NCBI GenBank assembly: GCA_947179485.1
Contig: OX359250.1
Location: 42,850,600 to 42,914,599 of the forward strand
From: Allacma fusca
Lineage: Eukaryota > Arthropoda > Collembola > Symphypleona > Sminthuridae
DNA length: 64,000 nt
Direction: 5' to 3'
In this document: positions 20,201 to 30,224 of the stretch, piece after piece
Layout of the letters: every line of letters starts with the position of its first letter
How positions within the stretch are numbered: the stretch's first letter is position 1
Notes under the pieces: model-generated
Seen by the model: the letters and a program-made list of their open reading frames with translations, nothing else
Told to the model about the DNA's origin: nothing
The model's database searches: none
Made by a program: the position numbers and the translations under genes

Positions 20201-21935
20201 TCCTCGCTTGTTTTGCCACAGTATTAATTCCCTTTACACTGAAAGTAATAGCAAGCCCATCTAGTTTCAGTTCATTTGCGACATCTTCATCAAGCAATGT
20301 AACGGTAGCACCCTCGTCCAATAAAGCATACGTATGAACTTCTTCATGTTCACCCTTCAAAGTTACCGGAATTATTTTGAGGAGTGCCTGACTCGTAGTT
20401 ACTGTATTTACAGTAGCAGCTTCATCGTTGTGTACTTTCATATTATGAAGCAACTTGTGATGTCTTTTGTCGCAACCATCATGTGTACACTTCGTTGTCA
20501 CCTTACAATTACTTGCAATATGGCCAACTCTTAAACAAAGCATGCAGCATCTGTTTTGCTTCACAAACTTCCACCTTTCATCAACTGTTACTGCCTTGAA
20601 TTTTCTGCATCGATTGATTGTATGTTTTGGTTTCTTACAAAATAAACATACAAAATCTTTATTACTTGATGTCTTCATTTCTTCATTCCCGTCCTCATCC
20701 TCATCAACCGTATTGAAAATGGTTGCTGATGACTTTTTCTTACTACTTTCATTGTTGATTGCTTCAGTTGTTGGTAGTAAACTCTGTGCCATCGCCAATT
20801 TCTTCAACCATTTGACATATGAAACGAGGTTATTTTCACAATTATTTTCGAGTGCATACATTGCCCAATAAGTTTTCATTTGGGGTGACATCTTTTGCAA
20901 TAACTCTTCAAGCATACAAGGGTTGTTGAGATGTCCGGAACAATTCATCCTCTGCATCGTTGAAACCATATTATTAATTGCATTATAAAATGTAATTATT
21001 GTTTCTGGCTTCCCTTCCTTTGGTGGTAACGTCATTTTTGCTTTGTTAATAAGAGATTTGATAATCTGATCATTCCTTCCAAATGACATGCGAAGTGTCT
21101 CGATGACCATGTCTACGTTTTCTGGGAAACCTAATATGGATTCAACAGCCTCTCGCGCTTTTCCTCTTAATGCTTCTTGCAAACGTGACATGTTTTCAGA
21201 ATTTCCCAGTCCACATAATTTTGTTGTATTTTCAAATTGTGAAATAAACATCAACCAGTCTTGAGGATTACCACTGAATTGGGGTAACTTACATCTGACG
21301 GTTTGTCTGGCTAAGAAATTCTTCAGTAAATTTGGTTGTTCCTCTGAGGACATAGGTTTATCCTCAGTGCATCGATTTCTTTCGGCAGATTGTTGTTTTG
21401 TTGTTGATTTCTGTTGAACGGCTTTATCCAACCACGATTCAACATCAGACCTCGCTTTTTCAGTATTTCCTCTTGAAAAACTCGTATATGTGCTATTAAA
21501 GTCTGCAAGTAACTGCGACTTCTTGGTAATAGTGTCTTCACGTCTTCTCTTTGCCGCAAGAACTTGCAACTTCAATTGCGCCTCCTCCTCGTCCAACTCC
21601 AGTTTTCTTTTCTCAGCTGCAATTTCCAGTTCCAGCCTTTTTTGACGTCGAATGCTTGAAGTGGAACTTCGATGAGAACTCCGATGTGAATTATCACCCG
21701 CGTCATTACCAGCTCCGACATCACGAACCGTATTTTGGATTTCAGACGTACCCGAAATATTAGGTTGGAAAGCTCTTACCACTGCTGCTGAGGTTGACGC
21801 TGTAGGTTTGGACACAATAGGAGTAGAAGCTGCCACAGAATTTTCCACCAAAGAAATGTCTCTATCGATAACACCAGAATTTTCAGCAAAAGAAATTTTG
21901 GTAGCCAAACAATTATTTACTTCTTTAATTAGCAA
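17148..21935 (-). CDS. BEL/Pao gag-pol polyprotein, 1,595 codons
   Basis: The first 190 residues are Ser/Thr- and charge-rich with a probable coiled-coil (QKRLELEIAAEKRKLELDEE). Zinc knuckles CLFCKKPKHTINRC and CMLCLRVGHIASNC lie at about 429-470, with a third Cys/His cluster after them. Then come protease LLDEGA near 537, reverse transcriptase with YMDD near 951, RNase H with FCDAN near 1136, the integrase HHCC zinc region (about 1438-1475) and catalytic Asp residues in GMDYFG (about 1508) and WSDNG (about 1570). The polyprotein copies its RNA in a cytoplasmic particle and integrates the DNA. The frame is then lost in the integrase. The first in-frame ATG is only near residue 190 (MSSEEQ), so the true start is unclear: a lost start codon, or a start supplied from elsewhere. 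Confidence 0.9.
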   Translation of the reverse strand: MLIKEVNNCLATKISFAENSGVIDRDISLVENSVAASTPIVSKPTASTSAAVVRAFQPNISGTSEIQNTVRDVGAGNDAGDNSHRSSHRSSTSSIRRQKRLELEIAAEKRKLELDEEEAQLKLQVLAAKRRREDTITKKSQLLADFNSTYTSFSRGNTEKARSDVESWLDKAVQQKSTTKQQSAERNRCTEDKPMSSEEQPNLLKNFLARQTVRCKLPQFSGNPQDWLMFISQFENTTKLCGLGNSENMSRLQEALRGKAREAVESILGFPENVDMVIETLRMSFGRNDQIIKSLINKAKMTLPPKEGKPETIITFYNAINNMVSTMQRMNCSGHLNNPCMLEELLQKMSPQMKTYWAMYALENNCENNLVSYVKWLKKLAMAQSLLPTTEAINNESSKKKSSATIFNTVDEDEDGNEEMKTSSNKDFVCLFCKKPKHTINRCRKFKAVTVDERWKFVKQNRCCMLCLRVGHIASNCKVTTKCTHDGCDKRHHKLLHNMKVHNDEAATVNTVTTSQALLKIIPVTLKGEHEEVHTYALLDEGATVTLLDEDVANELKLDGLAITFSVKGINTVAKQARSKLVNLSLTNSSTTETFKLKNVKTVTNLNLTPQTVRIKKKWTHLDSLNIQVYQNATPKILIGQDHVDLIVTRELIEGPTNAPVASRTKLGWVLHGNVNFCKDLTDLVVNYCTDSENDMLHDLVKSYFKLESLEVQNKHENAKSREDKLALNIMENSSTRVNNRWMTGLLWRNKDVVLPGSRSQAERRLRHIEKKMDNDADFSKAYCSKIDDHIAKGYVRELTFAEANIETNKTWYLPHFAVVNPNKPGKIRVVWDAAAKSNGVSLNSQLLTGPDLYNSLPGVIFKFRQRAVAISADIQEMFLQIKILPEDCRAQRFLWRGEDRKQKPKVYELSVMIFGSMCSPSQAQYIKNLTAKELEAEYPKAADAIINRHYMDDYLDSLDTVEEAIAQIKDVIHVHKSGGFNIRNWISSHPQILANMDQDLVADGMKCIKSESQYPVERVLGVQWDPNSDAFIFEVKFHKVPSEILLHERIPTKREVLKVIMSIFDPLGFISNYHIKGKILLQKIWKSGIGWDNAIGDDINIRWCLWLDELKLLINISVPRWYGFGSSSKLQLHIFCDANSMAYTAVGYLRCETVDGIRVSFLMSKTRVAPLKPMTIPRLELMAAVTGSRMGDFIKYHHNLNIAETFLWTDSQIVLRWIRSDSNRYKTFVAQRLGEIDELTDVKQWNWVSSKDNVADEATRNEAAVDLSNSSRWLNGPSFLKLSSDAWPKELKLKSRINADGVNEVLEFVHLTSVLRPCLPDVYKFSSMVKLLRATAWMMRFISRCKGKSNKSKVLNPDEIIYAEKMWWQNIQWECYSKEMTALSNNKLIPSTSSLRLLCPKVDDGVMRLTSRTNKGACNQVLLDRHHGFTKLLVKHYHYIHMHVGQETVANEVRQKYWIPSLKQLIKSIQFNCPVCKKINANPTQQIMGLLPEERLTPYVKPFYFTGMDYFGPLSVRVGRRYEKRYGVIFSCLATRAVHLELAEKLNTDSAIMAIRRLIGLRGRINTIWSDNGKNLWVLTMSSKCWFSSWIILS

Positions 21936-22257
21936 TTATCACTCGTTTCTCAATAGATACAATAGCACGGTGAAAAGACTTATCAGTATCGAATATGTGT
22001 AATCGATCATAGCTTGTCTCGCACTGCTACTAATACAGTTGTTACATGTCCACACTGTTTTTCCTTCCAAAATCATAATCATGACTTACATTATAAAGCA
22101 TTGATAGTAATAATCATATGGCTTGAAGTAACATTATTTCAACTTTTTAAATAAAAGTTAATAACTTTTTCATTTAAAATTAAACAATATTACATTTTTT
22201 AAATTATTTACAATAATTTAACTCAGCTTTTATAATCATTCAATCTACTCGACAACA
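21910..22257 (-). repeat. BEL 5' LTR
   Basis: The upstream LTR on the minus strand. It starts TGTTGTCGAG at 22257 and ends ..AATTG at 21910; the open gag frame reaches into it. It lacks the palindromic block found in the 3' LTR and so is 8 bases shorter. Confidence 0.85.
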
Positions 22258-22969
22258 ACAAATTACAATTTCAAAATACATAGCTCTCACCACTGTCCAG
22301 GTCGGCTGTAACACATGCCCAAATAAACATTTTCAAAGGTAAAATACAAATTTGAAACATTTTGAAACCAATTCTCTAAAAATTTTGACTGGTTTGTAGT
22401 ACTTGCTTGTTGGATATACAATATGTATTATATTTTAATGTGTGTTGGATATTCCAATTGGATATTAAATACAATTCAATGTGAGGACTATCAATTTACT
22501 GAAATTAGTGACGCGACCTCTAAATTACCCAGGTATTGCTATTCGTTTTAAGGGAAATTATTCTGTATCTAGGGTGACTTTGTTGTACACAAATGCAAGA
22601 CTAAACTCTACTCATATGCATCTTACCTTAAGTTTGCGAAATAATTTATGGTTATGTTATTATTCAAGGGACTTTACTCTGACTTGTTCAAAGATCTGGT
22701 AATGATCCATATGTGTTTACCCCTTTTGAGAATATTTTCAGTATGTATTTTGTATTTCAAATACGGTATTTTCATTTCGTATTTTAGGTTTTTGTAGGAA
22801 GTAAAGTATTTTATTTTGTATTTTGCAAAAACTAGTCAAGATATTTGTATTTTATTTTGTATCTTGACTAAGTTATTCCTAATATTGTATTTTAAGAGTT
22901 CTGACATTGTATTTTTATTTTGTATTTTAATAATAAATTTCATGTATTTTCCACACCCCTGTGTACATG

Positions 22970-24049
22970 ACATGTTGAAGCATAGCGGCTCATTTTTTTC
23001 TTTCATTCATGAAAAAAACGCTTTAATTTTTATATTAAAAACTTAATTAAAATATTTTTTTAAAGAAAAAAAATGCTTTGATTTTTTATTTTTATTCACT
23101 TTTTTGTACGAATGAAAAAAAATGAACTTCTTTTCTTTTTTAACATTTATTTCCTTTTTTGTTTACCTGGACAGACTTAAGTTATACTAACCAAGTGTTG
23201 CTACAACTTAATCAAGACCTAGCCTGACGGTCGGGTGGTGTAGCGAATCTGTAAGGTTGCAGAAGAGCCGGCTTTCGACTCTAGCTAACCCCAAAATAAT
23301 TTCAGGCTCTTCTATCTTTCCCTATACACTATCGGTATGCAAATGAGGTTTGGAGGCATGTTGCGCATTCTTGGAAGAGTAGTAGTAGGAGTAGTGTGTG
23401 CCGTACACTGATAATGATTCGAAAGATGAATCGGTGTATTTGCATATACTGCGACTGCTGATATTCGGATAAGATTGTGTCCGTGGCATGTCCCATGTTT
23501 CCTCCCTTGTCTGCATATCCTCCCTCTCTACCTATAGCTGTACATTTCACTCTCTATAGCTAAGTCTGCGTATGTGTGTTGTGATATACATACTTACAAA
23601 GCTGCTGGGATGCTGTATGTTACCCCAAGTATGTGCCACGAAACTGTATGTGCTCATATAGCGGAAAGCATACGTGCGGGGACACCTTGTCTCTACTTTG
23701 GGTATTAGTCATATAATGGCGAGTTAACATATAGGCCGGCAATTGAGTAAAGTGTGGAATGGACGGAGGGTCCCACTTCACAGTGTGCAGCTATCGGGCC
23801 AGAATGGTTCCATATGTGTGAATTTAAAAACCTAATAAAGGAGGTACAGAAAACTCTGTAAAGCCCCCGGGCATATCGGAGTATAAACCCCAATTTTTTT
23901 AAACAACTTAATCCTGTTCAAGTCAACAGAACATAATGCCATTTAAGATTACAAAACCAGAAAAAATTAAAAAAGAGAGAAAAGAAATAATGCAATGCTA
24001 AAAAAGTTATCAACAAAGTTACTATTTTGCATCTTAGAACTATTGTGAA
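22970..24049. other. Gene-poor stretch
   Basis: The stretch begins with A/T-rich runs (22980-23165). At 23225-23275 there is a short stretch with loose resemblance to tRNA promoter boxes but no cloverleaf. No reading frame, splice-site pair or repeat boundary can be supported. Confidence 0.3.
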
Positions 24050-25474
24050 TGGTTAATTCGTATCAACTACCACTTTGCTTATTGTGCACACCTTTGAATA
24101 TTTAGTACAGCTAATATGACCAGTCATCATCTTTTAACTTCCACGATAAAATTCTAACTTTGAATATGAGAGTAAGTAGAGTATAAGAGTAACTTTGGGG
24201 TCCACCAACACATGTCAGACATAAAATTAATTTTAATGATGTATGTAGCTATCATGCATTGACGAGCGTTCTGGATTACGAAAAAAATTGACATTTTCGT
24301 GGTCAAAAATTAGGGTCTTTAATAGATAACATTTTGTGGTCAATTCTTATAATTTTAATAATGGGTTCCAGCAAAAATGAATATAAACAAGGGCAATTTC
24401 AAATTGCAAACATTCTGTCAGCTTAAATTATTTAACTACCATTTTATAAGAACCATGTACAGCACCTATTTACTAAACAGCCTTTAAATATTTTTTAAAA
24501 ACATTTATGCCTCGGAAAAGTTTGAGAGCAATTCTAAAACTTATTATTTGAGTAACGACTTCACGTATAGTAAAAGGACAGGCTTCAGTTTTTTAAAATC
24601 AGCTAATCCTATTTTGGCCAAAGACTGTGGCAATGTTGCTAACATAGATAGGGTGCTTTTAGTTTTCCTAAGAGTAGGTTATTTATCTAGCTACTATGCC
24701 GGTTCCGTGTGAACCCATCCCCGTTGTGACGGGGAACTTTGAATAACATAAATAGTCAAATAAATACAAAGGTCTTTCTGCATGGTATCTGAGGGCCTTT
24801 TTTTTGTACCCTGATCAGACCAGAGTTGACCCCCTTTAAATTCATATAGTTTTAACAAAAAAATTAATTTAACTTACGGGTGTGTTTTCCTCAAAGCGGA
24901 TAGCCAAGAAAGTCACTTTTTCGCACAGAATTTTCATATGCGTACGTAGATGCAGAGCATTGTCAAAAAAAATTTGCAGAAAACATTTTTTCATCAAACC
25001 GATTTCGAAGGTCAGAAAACAGAAAAAGCCCGAAAATTAAAATATTTTTTTACAACCATACTGAACTACTGAAAGACAAAGTGTGTAAATTTGTGTACCT
25101 TCATGATTTTTTTTCACTATGAGCCCACTCTAATGTGCACAATTTTAAAAGCTGAAATGGCAAGGCTGCAATTGTACTCCAATTTGAAATTAAAAAATGT
25201 TGCACATTACAGTGGGCTCGTCCATGCAAGTGTGCTTCTACGTACACACTCAGGATTGTACAGTGGAGGTGAAAGGCGTGCTATCACGCAGCGTAACGAG
25301 TATGGAGCCCTTACATGTACACAAACAACGCAATGGCGCAGCACCCCGTTCGTTCTTCCCTCACGACATATAGTCCCATTTATTTTTTGTTATACTGTTT
25401 ATATGGCTGGTCCTACACCAATAAAAATTGGTATGAGGGTTGACCACGGTATTTAAAATACATGTATGTACATT

Positions 25475-25492
25475 ACATGTACATTCGAAGGA
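25475..25492. repeat. 18-bp target duplication of LINE fragment, left copy
   Basis: ACATGTACATTCGAAGGA here is repeated exactly at 26103-26120, bracketing the LINE fragment. Long duplications of this size are typical of target-primed reverse transcription. Confidence 0.7.
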
Positions 25493-26102
25493 GTAATCCT
25501 TGATTACAGACCGGCAAGTCACACTTTTTTTGGCTGTGTCATTTTCACAGAAGTTAGTTTCTTTATTACTTCAAATTGGTAAATAAATAGTACTAAAATA
25601 AGTGGAGTAAGGCTGTGAACCGAAATATATACAAAATGCTTGTTGCACAGGTGAGGTTGTCACCGTGCGAAGGGGGAGAAATTAGATCTAGAAACAATAA
25701 GATACCAGATTGCAATCAACTATGTACACTGTGTATTAAAGAATTAAAATCGTGGTTCCATCTATTCATGGAATGTGAATCTCTACAAAGAACCAGGCAA
25801 GAGCTATTTAGCTTTTTCATAGGAAATAGAAGCAGGTTGAAAGTTTTTGAAGAACTCTTATGTACTTCAGATGAATACTTACTAGAAAACATTTGTAAAT
25901 TTTTATTTGAAATTTGTAAAAACTCCACGTAACTATATATAAGTATATATATCACTTATAGTACCAACAAACATTATGTGCACCCGAACTAAAGGGTACA
26001 GCGCCGGATCTGTAAAAACATGATATATAAAATTACATGCTAACGTAAAACTTGTGTATGAGCTTTCTCGTAAATACAATAAATATATACATACACATAC
26101 AT
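25493..26102 (+). mobile_element. 5'-truncated LINE insertion, 610 bp
   Basis: Bounded by perfect 18-bp direct repeats. It contains the C-terminal end of a non-LTR retrotransposon protein (25615-25932), then about 170 bases of 3' untranslated sequence ending in an A/T-rich tail (AATAAATATATACATACACATACAT). Truncation from the 5' side and a tail next to the duplication fit LINE insertion. The clade cannot be assigned from this fragment. Confidence 0.65.
25615..25932 (+). pseudogene. LINE ORF2 C-terminal fragment
   Basis: About 105 codons are open to a TAA at 25930-25932. The pattern CTLCIKELKSWFHLFMEC is the Cys-x2-Cys..His..Cys module found after the reverse transcriptase in many non-LTR elements (usually CPLC..E...HFLF.C), followed by the usual LR/TRQEL-type helix. 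The reverse transcriptase and endonuclease are missing because the insertion is 5'-truncated. The first codon listed is GTG, so this is not a start but the remnant of a longer frame. It cannot make a functional protein. Confidence 0.6.
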
Positions 26103-27211
26103 ACATGTACATTCGAAGGAAAAACATTCAACCTTGCACTATCCGCTTTGAGAAAAACAAACACTTACGTTTGCAAGGAAAGTAATGAAAAAATTGATAT
26201 ATAAAGTCATTAATAAGCGACAAAGTTGGTTTCTGTCACAGATTTTACCCTATCAAAACGGATAAGAGGTTTAATTCATTGCATGTATTTAAACGAAGAA
26301 CAGTCTTATATGTAAAAACGCCAGTTTAATAATTTTTATGATTTACAAACCGTTGCAAACCCACTTTTCCCATCCACCTTGGTGGATGGCTTGCATGCTA
26401 GTTATTACATAAAACGCCACAAACGCAAAATAATCTTACATAAAAGAGGATTAGCTATGCGATTTGTCGTCCCTGACCTATTTAAGAAATTATTTATTAT
26501 TCAATAATTGCTCTTTTTACACCATTTCGTATACACATATTGGTATTTGCAGTAATTTCATTGATTCAGTCATGTTATCTATTCTTACACCAACAAAATC
26601 GTATGGAAACTGGCGTGGGGGTTTATAACCCTTCAGTAACAAAACTAAACTCATCCAATTTATGTTGGCATAATTGGCAGAAATTTTGGTCATTATCGGA
26701 TCTGCTGCATTTTAAATTATGTTAGGATGTCTGTAAGTCGGTTGACAAAAAAATCATAATTCTTTTTGAATTAATCTGATGTTACGGGCCAAAATGTTTT
26801 TTTAAAATAATTGAATGTCATAAATAAAGGTTATGCAGGGTGCGTTTAAAACGGTAATAATTAAACTATTTAAGCTGATAAAATGTTGGTCAGCCAGCCT
26901 TGCTTTAAAGTTGCCCTTTTTAATATGGATTATGCTGGAAAACTTTACTAAAATTATTAGAATTGATTAAAAAATATTGAATGAACGCTTTGATTCCAGG
27001 ACGCGTTTCAACATTAAATTTTTATTAATTGTATGTCTGACATGTGTTGATAGGAGATTTACTCAAAGTTAAAATTTAATTGTGGTGGATAAAAGATGAT
27101 GACTGACCATATTAACCAAACTGTACTAATATTCAAAGGCGTACACAATAAGCAAGTGGTAGCTGATTCGAATTAACCAATATTTCAATATGCAGGATAT
27201 TCTTATTGGTA

Positions 27212-28922
27212 CTAGTAAAAGCCCTGCTCCGCAGGGAAATTTGCTTGACGTCTTGGTTTGTTGCAGCGTATTAAAACCTGCATGATAATAGTCTAGATAG
27301 ATAACAGAATAATGCTGAAAATCGATAAACACGTGAAAAAATTATGGTTGAGCGCAGTGGGGAAATTCAGACTACGGTCCTGCGCATGTCCCATGTTTGA
27401 TACCTAGACCGCGGTTGGGAGTTGGTCCCGCATACATTTTTACAAATCAGTAAATTTAATGATTAAAAACTTCCTTAAACCAATATTTGTTGCAAATGTT
27501 TCATTTTCTGTCAAGTATTTTGCCTTGACGCTCAGTGTCGACAATTTTTACTTTAACTTTCCTTCTATATGTAGCTCTGCAAAGTTTATAATATTTCGGG
27601 CTCCACACAATTAACTCTATAAATACCAGTCCATTCACCCAGTAGTTCCCCCTGATCCTCATTTTTGTCGACATATAGTTTTTACACTGTATTGAGAGGT
27701 CGCTCTAAAAAATTCTACATAGAGCTGACCATGAGTAAACGGTTTTGATAACCAAATGCCTACTTTCATAATAAAAAGAACGGGTATCACCCTCATTTGA
27801 AATTAGTGTAACTTGGGAAAGAAACATGGTGTCCCCTTCCGCCCTTCCTGGTAAAACCCTAGCGAATATAAGATTCTCTTTGAGGGGATCAAGCCACCAC
27901 CTAAGTCGGTAGATAACCTCCATTTCCCAATAACAACACCAACAGTATAATTACTTGATCCGCTAGTATTAAAATTCTATTGCTAAAGTGATTTTTTTAT
28001 CGAATATGTTTTAAATAATCATGTTTGATTCTGAAATACAATTTCGTATGACTATAATCTATTACACAACTTCTTTAAATACACAATTACTTGTGTAGGT
28101 TCCTTCACCTTTCTGCAGTGTCATTTACAATGATCTTAATCTTTATTTTTGATTTCTCGAAAATGCAACATACAGTTGACCATATAAAAACATTGGCTTC
28201 GATACATAAATATCAACTGTATTCAAACTTTTCCTTGAGAGAATTTTTCATCGTCACAACAAAGCTTACATTAAATTATAGTAATTATTAAGAAAGCCCA
28301 AAGGTCTCACGTCGCAAGACCCCGGGACGGCTGACCGTAACAATGTCGCCGCCCTTGCTACTGTATAAGGCTTTAATTGTTTATTTTTTAAATTTGTTTA
28401 GAAATACTAATTTGAATGAGTGGGCCGTCTTGGCACTGAATGGCTGCCCGTGACAATTTTGCCGCCATTGCTACTGTATCCGGCTTTAATAATTCATTTT
28501 TTAATTAAAAAAAAGTCTTTCTTCTAATTTGAAAGAGTGGGCTGTCTTGGTGGTAAATGGCTGCCAGTGACAATGTCGCCGCCATTGCTACTGTATAATG
28601 CTTTAATAATTTATTTAATTTTGTTTTTTAAATAATTTTAATAATTCATTTTAACGCGCGTAAATTTAAATCTCAAATCCGCATTACACCAAGACAAAGA
28701 CGAAGACTGTCCACTCTTAGAATTTAGTAAGAGAGGATGAATTTTTATTTTTTGTGCTTTTTTACATGTTTTTTACTTTTTGTACTTGTTTACGCAGATG
28801 TTTTTATTTTTTTTGCTCTTTTATTTTTTGTACTAATTTTTAAATTAGACGCAGCTTTCTTATTGGCTCGTAGATTTGGCGCGAAAATTCAAATGAACAT
28901 ACTCACTCCATATAATATAAGA
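27212..28922 (-). mobile_element. Non-autonomous Helitron H6, 1.7 kb
   Basis: Read on the minus strand it starts A|TCTTATATTATATGG at 28922 and ends CCCTGCGGAGCAGGGC, then CTAG at 27215-27212, next base T. It is collinear with H2 (1776-3565): the GTACAAAAAGTAAAAGAGCA-type units, three GGCGGCGACATTG-type units, a helicase-tail remnant and the hairpin terminus. Its intact 5' block is the reference that defines the interrupted site of the autonomous Helitron. It encodes no transposase. Confidence 0.75.
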
Positions 28923-28989
28923 TTTCTTATTGGCTCGTAGATTTGGCGCGAAAATTCAAATGAACATACTCACTCCATATAATATAAGA
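28923..28989 (-). repeat. Second tandem copy of the Helitron 5' end
   Basis: The block TTGGCTCGTAGATTTGGCGC to TCCATATAATATAAGA is repeated directly next to the 5' end of H6. It may be the leftover 5' end of another copy inserted at the same place, or a tandem duplication. Confidence 0.6.
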
Positions 28990-30224
28990 CGAGCACTGCA
29001 CAGCCAGCAATTGCTGGCTCGGCCAGGCAAATGTAAAAAGGGTACATAGACATATTTATTTTGCTTTAATAATTTTTTATTAGAATACATTGAAATTCTC
29101 TAATTTGAGGCTGGGTAAATGAGATTTCTTTAGGGCGGAAAATTTGGCGGTTTCTCGAGATGTACCACCACAACTCCTCATGCTGATTGTGAGTTTAGGG
29201 AAACCCATTGCATTGAAATCGGTTGGGTACTTTAGATTTTATTAGAGTACATTGAAAATTTCGCAATTCAGGATTTGCAGCCGAACTATGTGGTGGCCGA
29301 ATGTTTAAACTGTGAGTTGAAGCGGATTCTGAGTTGTGTGCGGCCTTTTTCACTGCTATGTATGCTATAGCTAGCTGCACAACCCTAGTAAAAGTGCATA
29401 CTACGTACGGCAACATAATTTTTTAATTTAATTTTGCTTTACGATTTTTTTTAAATAATAATTCTCTCTCCTAATTTCAAAGAGTGGGACGTCTTGGTGG
29501 TGGGCGGCTGCCCGTGCAATGTCGCAACCCTTGCTATGTAAAATGCTTTATTTTTTTTTAATTTTTAAAAAATAATAAAATTGCAATAATTTATATAGCA
29601 AGCTATTAAGCTATTTCTGGCTCGGCAAATAAAAAAAACGCGCGTAAATTTGAAACTCAAATCCATAATGTAAAAAGATTTTTAATAATTTCGATTTATT
29701 TTTAGCATCCTTCTTTTTCTATTTGAATGAAATTATAGATAAAATGTAATGAAATAATATTAATTTTAATATTTTTTTAAATATTTTGTATTAAGAATTT
29801 TAATATTCATTCAAAAAATAAAGAGCGCGCAAATTTGAATCTCAAATCCGTATTACCAAGACCAAGACGAAGACGGCCCACTCTTTCAACTTAGTGGAAA
29901 GGATTAAAGAGTGGTTCAGCAAATAAAAAAGCGTGCGTAAATTTGAAACTCAAATTCATAAAATTAATGTGAAAAGATTTTTAATAATTTCGAATTATTT
30001 TTAACATCCTTCTTTTTGATGGGAGACAAAATATCGGCCAAAGATATTATCGGCCAAACACTTAGAAATATTTTTTCATCGGCCAAGGACACAAACATAT
30101 TTCCCTCCTTCGTTTACCCAATGTGCATTACTACCATTTAACGATGCAACGTATTGACATACGCTTTTAAACTATTTTAGTTTTCTGCACAACGAACGAT
30201 AAGGGTAATTCATGATAAAGTTCG
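28990..30224. other. Degraded repeats, no gene
   Basis: It holds a second copy of the repeat of 3566-3700 (29208-29343), diverged GGCGGCGACATTG-type units (29470-29530, 29860-29890) and three close copies of ATCGGCCAA (30032-30085). No coding region is supported. Confidence 0.4.

Larger units (their letters stand above)
16151..22257 (-). mobile_element. BEL/Pao LTR retrotransposon, 6.1 kb
   Basis: Two LTRs (356 and 348 bp) enclose one gag-pol frame on the minus strand, broken once in the integrase. A polypurine tract (minus strand ACGGGGAGGAGTT) lies directly upstream of the 3' LTR, and a candidate primer-binding site (TGGCTACC) lies two bases after the 5' LTR. The domain order gag zinc fingers, protease, reverse transcriptase, RNase H, integrase is that of BEL/Pao. 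It sits inside a hAT-type MITE. The LTRs agree almost everywhere outside one short block, so the insertion is fairly recent. Confidence 0.9.
15799..22961. mobile_element. hAT-type MITE, family A, with a nested BEL element
   Basis: The left end is CAGAGGTTTGGAATATTTTG at 15799 and the right end CCACACCCCTG at 22961. Flanking 8-bp duplications TGTACATG (15791-15798 and 22962-22969) match perfectly. Without the retrotransposon at 16151-22257 and one copy of its target duplication the element is about 1,051 bp. Its ends are saturated with variants of ATTTTGTATTTG. A second member of the family, in opposite orientation, is at 32775-33762. There is no coding capacity outside the BEL insertion. An 8-bp duplication and CAG..CTG ends fit hAT elements; the autonomous partner is not in the window. 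Confidence 0.85.
24050..27179. repeat. Large diverged inverted repeat, possible long-TIR transposon
   Basis: Sequences from about 24050-24925 reappear inverted and in reverse order at about 26135-27179. Examples: GGTTAATTCG with CGAATTAACC, CCTTTGAATATT with AATATTCAAAGG, AACACATGTCAGACATA with TATGTCTGACATGTGTT, TCAAAGCGGATAG with CTATCCGCTTTGA. The arms are diverged and carry indels. The 1.2-kb centre holds a LINE insertion. No transposase frame is seen and no target duplication was found, so the class is open: a foldback or long-TIR DNA transposon, or an old inverted duplication. Confidence 0.55.

Noticed and set aside
23225-23275. tRNA- or SINE-like stretch (TGGTGTAGCGAATC and GGCTTTCGACTC)
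   Set aside because: The boxes fit the A and B promoter consensus only loosely and no cloverleaf can be drawn. There is no repeat copy in the window.
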